Source: Acidobacteriota bacterium (GTDB lineage Bacteria; Acidobacteriota; Terriglobia; Acidiferrales; UBA7541). From it: a stretch of DNA of 12,312 bases. Position numbers and translations under genes: made by a program. Under the pieces are notes generated by a model, which was not told the DNA's origin, ran no database searches, and saw nothing but the letters and a program-made list of their open reading frames with translations. The stretch spans positions 491 through 12,802 of the forward strand of contig PKUY01000391.1 in assembly GCA_003131705.1 (NCBI GenBank), in the 5' to 3' direction. Numbering within the stretch: the first letter of the stretch is position 1; every line of letters starts with the position of its first letter. Of the stretch, positions 5,785 through 12,312 are shown in pieces.

Positions 5785-8568
5785 ATGACGGAACCAACAA
5801 CGCCTCTGATGCAGCAGTATCACACCGTGAAAAAACAGCATCCGGCGGCGTTGCTGCTTTTCCGTCTCGGCGATTTCTATGAACTCTTCTTCGACGACGC
5901 CGTCGTCGCTTCGCGTGTCCTGCAGATCACTCTCACCTCGCGCAATAAAGAAAAAGGCGAGCGAATACCGATGTGCGGAGTTCCCTATCACGCGGCTGAA
6001 AACTACATCGCGCGCTTGATACGGGCCGGGCACAAGGTCGCCATCTGCGAGCAGATGGAAGAGCCGGGCCCGGGGAAGAAGATCGTAAGACGCGAGGTGG
6101 TACGCGTTCTGACGCCAGGGACCGCGACAGGCGCGTCGCTCCTCGACCCCAAGGAGAATAACTTTCTGGCGGCAGTGGCGCGCAGCGCCGCTGCCAGCGC
6201 TGCCGCAGCGGGCAGCGTTCGGCCGGCGAGCCGACAGACTGAAACGAGAATCGGGCTTGCGTACGCCGATTTGTCCACAGGCGAATTCCGCGCTACGGAA
6301 TTTGTGGGCGACAAAGCCGAATCCCGGCTGCGCGATGAACTCGACATCCTGCGCCCGCGCGAGATTTTGCTTCCCCGCCCCGTAACGCTTTTCCCCCACA
6401 TCGCGCCATCCGCTACGAATGGGCACGGCCCCGTTGAGACCCGGCTCGATGACTGGATTTTTGAGAGCGGCTACGCCGCGCGACAACTCGAAGAACATTT
6501 TCGCGTGGCGGCGCTCGAAGGGTTCGGGTTGACGGAGCATCCCCAGGCTACGGCCGCAGCCGGGGCGATCGTTCATTATCTCCGCGAGACGTCCGCCATC
6601 GGCGCGCGAAAAACGGAGGACATGGTCACTCTGCCGGGGCTGCGTCCTGCGGGCACGGGGCTCGAGCATCTCGATCGCATCGGCTATTACGAGCAGCAGG
6701 ACGCGATGATCCTCGATCAGGTCACCGCACGAAATCTCGAGCTGGTTCAGCCGGCGTCGGGCGATGACCATTCCGCAACGCTTGTCAAAGCCATCGACGA
6801 AACGGCAACGGGAATGGGCGCGCGCCTCCTTCGCGCGTGGATTTTGCGCCCGGAGATTTTACTCGCCGAAATCGAAGAGAGACTCGATGGGGTTGCCACA
6901 CTGAAATCTCGCACCGTCGCGCGCGAGGAAATTCACAAAGAACTCGAAAACATTCTCGACCTCGAGCGTCTGACCAGCCGCATAACGCTCGGCATCGCAA
7001 CCCCCAGAGATCTGAACGCTCTCCGCGGATCGCTCGACAAAATTCCCAACCTTCGGGCATTAATCGACGATGCGACAGCGCCGCAAGAAACATCTGGAAC
7101 AGCAGGCCCAGCACGTCATGGTCGCTTGCGTGCGCTTCGGGAACAGCTGGATGACCTGTCCGAAGTGCGGCAGACGATCGCGCAAGGAATCGCCGACGAC
7201 CCGCCGGCCATGCCGAACGATCCGGGGGTGATCCGGGCCGGGTTCAACGCCGATCTCGACGAGCTCCGCGACATCCTGAAGCACGGCCGGCAGACCATCG
7301 CGGCGATGGAGGAACGCGAGCGGAAGCGGACAGGCATCGCATCGCTAAAAAACCGCTACAACCAGGTGTTCGGTTATTACATTGAAATCTCCAAACCGAA
7401 CCTGCCTCTGGTGCCATCGGATTACGAGCGCAAGCAGACGCTTGTGAACGCCGAGCGGTTCACATCTCGCGAACTCAGCGAGCACGAGCGGAAAGTATTA
7501 ACAGCGGAGGACCGTGCGCTCGAAATCGAGCGGCGCATCTACGGCGAAATCCGCGAGTCAATCGCGCGCGAGGCCGGCCGGCTGCGAAGGACGGCTGCGG
7601 CAATCGCGCATCTGGACGTACTTGTGAATTTCGCGCGCATCGCCGCGACGCGGAATTACACGCGCCCCGAATTCACCGAGAACGAAGTTTCGAGGAAGAG
7701 ACCTCGCGGCGAACTTCTTGTCGCAGGCGGGCGGCATCCCGTAATCGAAAAGTTGCTGGAAGAACGTGGCGAGCGATTTGTGCCCAACGATCTGTATCTG
7801 GGCGATGAATCGCAATTCCTGCTGGTCATTACCGGGCCGAACATGGGTGGAAAATCGACGTACCTTCGTCAAACCGCGCTGATTTCAATTCTGGCGCAAA
7901 TCGGTTCATTCGTGCCTGCTGTGCAGGCCAAGTTGCCGCTGCTCGACAGAATTTTCACGCGGATCGGCGCTTCGGACAATCTCGCGCGCGGGCGTTCAAC
8001 ATTTTTGGTCGAGATGAGCGAAGTAGCCGCAATTCTCAATACGGCGACGCCGGCCAGTCTGGTTTTGCTCGACGAAGTTGGCCGCGGCACGTCAACCTTC
8101 GACGGCCTGTCGATCGCGTGGGCCGTGGTCGAGGCGTTGCACGGGGGCTTGCAGCCGCGAACGCTTTTCGCCACGCACTACCACGAGCTCACGGAACTCG
8201 AACAATTGCTGCCAGGCGTGAAAAACGTGCACGTTTCCGTCGAGGAAGCGGGCAGCGAAATCGTTTTTCTCAGGCGCGTCGAGCCGGGGAGCGCGGACAA
8301 AAGTTACGGCATCGAAGTCGCGCGCCTCGCGGGGCTGCCGAACGACGTGATCGTGCGGGCGCGGGAAATTTTGCTGCGGCATGAGCGCAGCGAGCACAAG
8401 TTAACGAAGGAGCTTTCCCCGGGGGCAACGCCGTGTGAACCGCAACAAGCAAGTTTTGCCGCCCTCGATGCCTCGGTGATCGAGGCATTGCGGGGAGCGG
8501 ACTTAAACAAGCTGACGCCGCTCGAGGCGCTGAACCTGCTCGCGGCGCTGAAAAAGCAACTGGAGTGA
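5785..8568 (+). CDS. mutS: DNA mismatch repair protein MutS
   Basis: The 927-residue product binds mispaired or unpaired bases in newly replicated DNA and starts methyl- or nick-directed repair with MutL. Visible landmarks are the mismatch-reading GDFYELF loop, with the Phe-x-Glu pair at F31/E33, and a connector domain with DLSTGEF. In the C-terminal ABC-type ATPase are Walker A TGPNMGGKST (K690), the signature region FLVEMSEVAAIL, Walker B LVLLDEVGRGTSTFDG (D763/E764) and the switch histidine in FATHYHEL (H798). The C-terminus LTPLEALNLLAALKKQL is typical of full-length MutS1. The protein is somewhat longer than E. coli MutS (853), partly from an Ala/Ser-rich insert at about 133-150 and a Gly/Ala/Pro-containing stretch near 430-450. 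The ATG at 5785 gives the usual N-terminus (MTEPTTPLMQQY); a TTG at 5698 would add 29 unrelated residues. No mutL is in the window. Confidence 0.97.
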   Translation: MTEPTTPLMQQYHTVKKQHPAALLLFRLGDFYELFFDDAVVASRVLQITLTSRNKEKGERIPMCGVPYHAAENYIARLIRAGHKVAICEQMEEPGPGKKIVRREVVRVLTPGTATGASLLDPKENNFLAAVARSAAASAAAAGSVRPASRQTETRIGLAYADLSTGEFRATEFVGDKAESRLRDELDILRPREILLPRPVTLFPHIAPSATNGHGPVETRLDDWIFESGYAARQLEEHFRVAALEGFGLTEHPQATAAAGAIVHYLRETSAIGARKTEDMVTLPGLRPAGTGLEHLDRIGYYEQQDAMILDQVTARNLELVQPASGDDHSATLVKAIDETATGMGARLLRAWILRPEILLAEIEERLDGVATLKSRTVAREEIHKELENILDLERLTSRITLGIATPRDLNALRGSLDKIPNLRALIDDATAPQETSGTAGPARHGRLRALREQLDDLSEVRQTIAQGIADDPPAMPNDPGVIRAGFNADLDELRDILKHGRQTIAAMEERERKRTGIASLKNRYNQVFGYYIEISKPNLPLVPSDYERKQTLVNAERFTSRELSEHERKVLTAEDRALEIERRIYGEIRESIAREAGRLRRTAAAIAHLDVLVNFARIAATRNYTRPEFTENEVSRKRPRGELLVAGGRHPVIEKLLEERGERFVPNDLYLGDESQFLLVITGPNMGGKSTYLRQTALISILAQIGSFVPAVQAKLPLLDRIFTRIGASDNLARGRSTFLVEMSEVAAILNTATPASLVLLDEVGRGTSTFDGLSIAWAVVEALHGGLQPRTLFATHYHELTELEQLLPGVKNVHVSVEEAGSEIVFLRRVEPGSADKSYGIEVARLAGLPNDVIVRAREILLRHERSEHKLTKELSPGATPCEPQQASFAALDASVIEALRGADLNKLTPLEALNLLAALKKQLE

Positions 8569-8639
8569 CGAGGGGCCAACGATGACGACACAGTGGGTGG
8601 TGAAGGTGTGGCGATTGGTCGCCAATGAAGGATAGGCCG

Positions 8640-9827
8640 ATGCGCGTGCTCGGAATGATGTCGGGAACGTCGGCGGACGGAATCGACGTAGCGCTTGTCC
8701 AAGTTTCGGGTGCGCCGCCCAGCCTTCGGGTTGAGCTCGAAGGTCATCATCATGTTCCCTTCCCCCCGTATCTCCGCGAGACAATCTTGCGGTTGGCGAA
8801 TGGAGCTGCAACAACCACTGCGGAAATCAGTGAGCTGAATTTTCTTCTCGGCGAGGAATTCGCTCAAGCTGCGATCAAAGCCTGCAAGAAGTTGCGCGTC
8901 CCGCTGCAACAAATCTCATTGATCAGCTCCCACGGCCAGACGATTTTTCATCTCGGCGTCAAAGCCCGCTTTCAGGGTAAAGTGCGGGCAGCCTCCACCA
9001 TGCAGATCGGTGACATAAGCTTGATCGCCGAACGCACGGGTGTTACGACGATCGGAGATTTTCGCCCCGCGGATATGGCAGTCGGCGGACAAGGCGCGCC
9101 TCTGATTCCGTTCATCGATTATTTGCTTTACAGGGACGCGCTCCGCGGCCGCGTGGCGCTGAACATTGGCGGCATCGCGAACGTGACTGTAATTCCGGCG
9201 AACGCAAAGCCTGCCGACGTCTTCGCCTTTGATACCGGTCCGGGAAACATGGTCGTGGACGCGCTGGTCGAACGAATGACTCGCGGGAGAGCGGAATACG
9301 ATACGGACTCGCGCATCGCTTTAAGCGGCCGGACGATTCCCGAGCTTCTCCAAAGGCTGATGCGCGAGCCGTATTTGCGAAAACAACCGCCCAAATCCAC
9401 AGGCCGGGAACTGTTTGGAAGCATCTACGCGAATGCCCTGGTTGCGTGGGGAAATCAGCACCACGCCGGATTGGCTGATCTTGTGCGCACAACGACGATC
9501 TTTACCGCGCTCTCCATCGCGGATGCATTCCGGAGATTTATTTTGCCGCGCGCAAACGTGGAGGAATTAATTGTTGCCGGAGGCGGCGCGCGCAATCCCT
9601 TGATGATGGCGCAGCTGGCGGCTTCGCTGCCAGGAATCGACGTCGTGCCGGCCAGCCGGTTTGGCGTTCCTGTCGAAGCCAAGGAAGCTTTTGGATTCGC
9701 ATTGCTGGCGTACGAGTCTTACCACGGGCGACCCGGCAATTTGCCGTCCGCGACGGGCGCAAGACATCCCGCCGTTCTCGGGAAAATCGCGCCCGGCGGC
9801 AAAGCCAAGTCGAGGGCCGTCCGTTGA
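8640..9827 (+). CDS. anmK: Anhydro-N-acetylmuramic acid kinase AnmK
   Basis: This cytoplasmic sugar kinase (395 residues) cleaves the 1,6-anhydro ring of anhydroMurNAc and phosphorylates it with ATP. The product, MurNAc-6-phosphate, enters peptidoglycan recycling. Family motifs are all present: MSGTSADGIDVALV at 7-20, SSHGQTIFHLG, GDFRPADMAVGGQGAPL starting at 139, LNIGGIANVT, FDTGPGNMVVDAL around 197-209, and AGGGARNP at 313-320. The ATG at 8640 is chosen because AAGGA stands seven bases upstream and because it gives the typical MRVxGxMSGTS start; an ATG at 8625 has no ribosome binding site. The gene follows mutS by 71 bases. A small hairpin (8610-8623) without a T-run lies in the gap, so read-through from mutS is possible. 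The stop overlaps the start of the next gene by four bases. Confidence 0.95.
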   Translation: MRVLGMMSGTSADGIDVALVQVSGAPPSLRVELEGHHHVPFPPYLRETILRLANGAATTTAEISELNFLLGEEFAQAAIKACKKLRVPLQQISLISSHGQTIFHLGVKARFQGKVRAASTMQIGDISLIAERTGVTTIGDFRPADMAVGGQGAPLIPFIDYLLYRDALRGRVALNIGGIANVTVIPANAKPADVFAFDTGPGNMVVDALVERMTRGRAEYDTDSRIALSGRTIPELLQRLMREPYLRKQPPKSTGRELFGSIYANALVAWGNQHHAGLADLVRTTTIFTALSIADAFRRFILPRANVEELIVAGGGARNPLMMAQLAASLPGIDVVPASRFGVPVEAKEAFGFALLAYESYHGRPGNLPSATGARHPAVLGKIAPGGKAKSRAVR

Positions 9828-11365
9828 AATTGGACTCCGCAGGATTTACGCTCGGCTGCGCCATCTTGATTTCCGCGTTGGCGGCCGGGTGCGGCCACGG
9901 AAGCTCTACGCAAGATGCCCGCACCGTAACTTTTCTGATCGAGTCGATGCCGATCAATCTCGATCCGAGGGTCGGCACCGACGCGCAGTCGCAGCATCTC
10001 GACGGCCTGATTTTCGACAGCCTCGTGGCGCACGACGCGAAAATGAACATCATTCCGGACCTCGCGGAGACCTGGGAGACGCCCGACCCGCTGACGTATG
10101 TATTTCATTTGCGACGCGGCGTGAAATTCCACGATGGGCGTGCGCTGACTTCCGCCGACGTGAAGTTTACGTTTGATTCGATTCTCTCGGGCGCGGTGCA
10201 ATCGCCGAAACGCGGCACGTATGAGTTGGTGCAGTCTGTCGAGACCCCCGACGATGCGACGGTCGTGTTCCATCTTCGCAGCCCATACGCATCCTTCCTG
10301 TGGAACTTAACTCTGCCGGGAATTGCGATTGTCCCGAAAGGCTCGGGCGCGGACGAGGCACAAAAACCGATCGGAACCGGGCCTTTTCGCGTCGTGAGCA
10401 TGACCACTGATGAAGAAATCATACTGGAGCGAAACGCCGAATATTTCCGCGGCGCGCCGAAAATTGAGCGCGTGCACTTCCGGGTCGTCCCGGAAGCGAT
10501 CGTGCGTGCGCTGGAGCTTCGCAAGGGAACCGCGGACATCGGCGGCGTGAATTCGCTCACTCCCGACATGGTTCTCGCGCTGGTCAAGCAGCCGGGAATC
10601 ATTGTGGAGCAACAACCCGGCACGGTGATCGCCTACATCTCTTTGAATTTCGACGATCCGATTCTGGCCCACCGCGAGGTGCGGCAGGCGCTGGCGTATG
10701 CCACCGATCGCGCGACGCTGATCCAGTACCTACTGCGGGGTCAGGCGCAACCTGCCGCGAGTCTGCTCCCGCCTAATCATTGGGCGTACGATCCAAACGT
10801 AAAATCATACGGTTACAATCCTGCCGAGGCGAATCGCCTGCTGGAAGTACGGGGATTCCCGCGCGGGCGAGACGGTGTCCGATTCCATTTGACATTGAAA
10901 ACTTCGACCGAAGAGTCGGCGCGGCTGCTAGGTCAGGCGCTCGCCGACCAGTGGAAAAGCGTCGGGGTCGCCCTCGACCTGCGGCCGCTTGAAACCGCCA
11001 CGTTTTTTTCCGATATTTCTCGAGGAAGCTTTCAGCTCTATACCTACCGCTGGGTCGGCGCGAACAACGATCCGGATATTTTCAACTACGTGTTCAACTC
11101 GAAGAAGATGCCTCCCGACGGAGCCAATCGCGGGCATTATCGCAATCCAGCCCTCGATGCCCTGCTCGACCAACAGGGTGTCGAAACGGATCGCGCGAAG
11201 CGAAAAGTGATTTTGTCGGAGGTTCAAAAGATTGTCGCGGAAGACGAGCCCTACATCAATTTATGGTTTGGCGACAATGTCTGCGTCCATCGCGATAGAA
11301 TCACCGGCATCGCAATTCCGCCCGGCGGAGATTACGACTTCCTCGATCAAGCCACGCTGAAGTAA
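9824..11365 (+). CDS. Lipoprotein oligopeptide-binding protein, ABC transporter family 5
   Basis: The 513-residue product has a lipoprotein signal: a hydrophobic stretch ending in LAAGC, giving lipidation at C23 and anchoring outside the inner membrane. The mature protein is an SBP_bac_5 (DppA/OppA/MppA-like) solute receptor. It shows INLDPRVGTDAQS near the start and the signature YVFHLRRGVKFHDGRALTSADVKFTFDSI at about 92-120, in place of the usual fhLRxGVkFhDG-TaxDV. The C-terminal lobe has PYINLWFG. The start is a TTG whose last two bases overlap the anmK stop (TTGA). A GAGGG seven bases upstream and the complete lipobox support it. The ligand is unknown: such receptors bind di- or oligopeptides, murein peptides, nickel or others. 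Tight coupling to anmK suggests cell-wall peptides, by inference. No permease or ATPase gene is in the window, so partners must lie elsewhere. Confidence 0.93.
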   Translation: MKLDSAGFTLGCAILISALAAGCGHGSSTQDARTVTFLIESMPINLDPRVGTDAQSQHLDGLIFDSLVAHDAKMNIIPDLAETWETPDPLTYVFHLRRGVKFHDGRALTSADVKFTFDSILSGAVQSPKRGTYELVQSVETPDDATVVFHLRSPYASFLWNLTLPGIAIVPKGSGADEAQKPIGTGPFRVVSMTTDEEIILERNAEYFRGAPKIERVHFRVVPEAIVRALELRKGTADIGGVNSLTPDMVLALVKQPGIIVEQQPGTVIAYISLNFDDPILAHREVRQALAYATDRATLIQYLLRGQAQPAASLLPPNHWAYDPNVKSYGYNPAEANRLLEVRGFPRGRDGVRFHLTLKTSTEESARLLGQALADQWKSVGVALDLRPLETATFFSDISRGSFQLYTYRWVGANNDPDIFNYVFNSKKMPPDGANRGHYRNPALDALLDQQGVETDRAKRKVILSEVQKIVAEDEPYINLWFGDNVCVHRDRITGIAIPPGGDYDFLDQATLK

Positions 11366-11417
11366 GAAGTGCCTGGTCGGCTAGCAGCGGGAGTTCCTCA
11401 CAGAATCCGTCATTCAG

Positions 11418-11848
11418 TTATTTGGCGAACAGACTCAGAGAGGGCTCCGGAGCATTAAGCTCGTCTTGGGTGAATTCCGGATAGGCCAACTTGCGGCAGA
11501 CGAAACCTACAATACCGGCTGCAGCAAAAAACGGTGTCCAGTCTCTATGCGATAGGTCTGAGATCGCGATTGCGAGAATGCTTCCCAATAAACCAAAAGA
11601 CAAGACTGCAGCCAAGTAGCACTTTCGTGGCGACCAGCCACTCTTTCTTCCTAGGTACGCTACGATTGCGGCCCAGCTAACGCCGAATGCGCTGAAGGCA
11701 AACAGAACACCGGAAGCTCAACTAGCGTGTCGATCACACTGAACCGCATCAAGCCAACTTGATCCGAGGCAAACGAATGCAGGGGAATTCCGGAAATCAA
11801 CAGTCCGGCAACCACAGCTACCTTAACGATACGTAACGGCTCACGCAT
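11418..11848 (-). pseudogene. Frameshifted small membrane protein, function unknown
   Basis: Two adjacent minus-strand frames appear to be one broken gene. Frame A starts at ATG 11848 (MREPLRIVKVAVVAGLLIS) and would end at a TAG at 11660-11662. Frame B is open from just after a TGA at 11718-11720 down to a TAA at 11418-11420. Joining them near 11710-11717, as if one base were lost, gives about 143 residues with a hydrophobic N-terminal segment and three more membrane segments: SGVLFAFSAFGVSWAAIVAYLG, then LAAVLSFGLLGSILAIAIS and FFAAAGIVGFVCR. The 431-base span is one base short of 144 codons, which fits a single deletion. I do not recognise a family. It could be a true decaying gene or a sequencing or assembly error. 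It is convergent with the binding-protein gene, with no clear terminator in the 52 bases between. Confidence 0.55.
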
Positions 11849-11886
11849 AAGGACTTCTGGGCGGAATCATACACCGCGAAAAGTGC

Positions 11887-11904
11887 CTCGGCAAGCAAGC
11901 CGAG
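11887..11904 (-). terminator. Weak hairpin downstream of tsaC
   Basis: A perfect 6-base-pair stem (CTCGGC/GCCGAG) with a 6-base loop is followed on the minus strand by GCACTTTT. The T-run is short and set off by four bases, so it would be at best a weak intrinsic terminator for transcription coming from tsaC through the adjoining repeat-bounded stretch. It immediately abuts the left direct repeat. Confidence 0.3.
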
Positions 11905-12081
11905 TTACTAGTAGTGTCGCGTCCAGCATCGAGCGGACGGAGATTCCGGGGGGGACAATAGCCGGTGCCAGAACTCGAATCCAATGGCCAGCGCGAGGAC
12001 CCCGGGCAAAACACTCTCTGGGCGCTGAGGGAATGTTCTTCGACCGCGCGCGGTTAGATTAGGACACTACTGAATTACTAG
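11905..12081. repeat. Repeat-bounded non-coding stretch, possible MITE-like or insertion-sequence remnant
   Basis: The 7-base word TTACTAG occurs at 11905-11911 and again at 12075-12081 in direct orientation. Just inside, AGTAGTGTC (11910-11918) is the inverse complement of GACACTACT (12063-12071), a perfect 9-base inverted repeat about 144 bases apart. The interior codes for nothing I can recognise. The layout resembles a small non-autonomous element with a target duplication. However, the spacing between direct and inverted repeats differs on the two sides (overlap of two bases on the left, gap of three on the right), so the ends do not match cleanly. The right copy overlaps the stop codon of tsaC. 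Confidence 0.35.
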
Positions 12082-12312
12082 TTGCCGCCGAACGCCTTGT
12101 GGATTTCGGCGTCGGGGATGGCGCCCTCCCGGGCGATGGCCCAGGAGTCCCCGTCGATGCGCACGATCGTCGAGGCGAGCCTGCCGCCGGTGTCGCCCGA
12201 ATCGAGAATAAGAGGCAAGCGGTCGCCGAGCTGCTGGACGAGCTGCTCGGCGTTGCTACACGAGGGATGTCCCGAAAGATTCGCGCTCGTGCCGGTGATG
12301 GGCCCACCGACG
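12078..12312 (-). CDS. Threonylcarbamoyl-AMP synthase (TsaC/Sua5/YrdC family), C-terminal part
   Basis: The frame enters from the right edge and ends in TAG at 12078-12080, giving 77 residues. It begins with the diagnostic P-I-T-G-T-S-A-N-L-S-G of the YrdC fold. LPLILDSGDTGGRLASTIVRID and then the terminal AIAREGAIPDAEI follow, all typical of the nucleotide- and threonine-binding core. The enzyme makes L-threonylcarbamoyladenylate from threonine, bicarbonate and ATP for the universal t6A37 modification of ANN-decoding tRNAs. The protein ends shortly after the core, so it is the short single-domain TsaC type without the extra Sua5 domain. The N-terminal part is outside the window. The stop codon overlaps a 7-base direct repeat and is followed at once by an in-frame TAA. 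Confidence 0.92.
   Translation of the reverse strand, partial: VGGPITGTSANLSGHPSCSNAEQLVQQLGDRLPLILDSGDTGGRLASTIVRIDGDSWAIAREGAIPDAEIHKAFGGN

Noticed and set aside
5680..6771. 363-codon minus-strand open frame opposite the start of mutS
   Set aside because: It is antisense to the unmistakable MutS N-terminal domains and shows no protein-like motifs.
12059..12307. 82-codon minus-strand frame at the right edge
   Set aside because: It is an off-frame reading of the tsaC end; the neighbouring frame contains PITGTSANLSG and a proper stop.
1..12312. Defence system, prophage, CRISPR array or integrative element
   Set aside because: No nucleases of defence type, phage genes, integrases, transposases or regular repeat arrays are visible; the genes are housekeeping, transport or recycling functions.

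Overview
This is a bacterial chromosomal segment with moderately high GC and dense genes on both strands. The protein repertoire (an exported zinc-dependent phospholipase C-like protein, a divergent Nramp transporter paired with a PRC-barrel/MgtE_N/CBS protein, a CYTH enzyme, MutS and AnmK) looks to me like an environmental Acidobacteriota genome. That assignment comes from recognising protein styles, not from a marker gene, and is tentative. There are no rRNA or tRNA genes, CRISPR arrays or transposase genes, and no complete mobile element.

Left part, all on the minus strand (1-5599). Reading in the direction of transcription, from right to left: a CYTH-domain protein; then a 383-base gap holding a near-consensus promoter and a long leader with mutually exclusive terminator and antiterminator pairings; then a soluble PRC-barrel/MgtE_N/CBS protein; then, 32 bases on, an Nramp-family transporter whose metal-site motifs match the Mg2+-transporting clade; then a secreted zinc-dependent phospholipase C-like protein; and last the 5' end of an exported protein of unknown function that leaves the window at base 1.

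Middle part, plus strand (5726-11365). mutS has a good sigma70-type promoter. It is followed by anmK (anhydro-N-acetylmuramic acid kinase, peptidoglycan recycling), whose stop overlaps by four bases the TTG start of a lipoprotein oligopeptide-binding protein (ABC family 5).

Right part, minus strand (11418-12312). A small membrane protein gene is broken by a single frameshift. Next comes a roughly 180-base non-coding stretch bounded by a 7-base direct repeat and a 9-base inverted repeat. The C-terminal third of a TsaC/Sua5/YrdC tRNA-modification enzyme then runs off the right edge.

The most interesting unit is 1948-4966. It looks like a split magnesium uptake system: a membrane carrier of the NRMT type (Nramp-related Mg2+ transporter), a separate cytoplasmic protein built from the sensory half of MgtE, and a leader RNA with the architecture of a transcription attenuator or riboswitch. 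The attenuator geometry and the motif changes are read directly from the sequence. The magnesium assignment and the functional coupling are inference.
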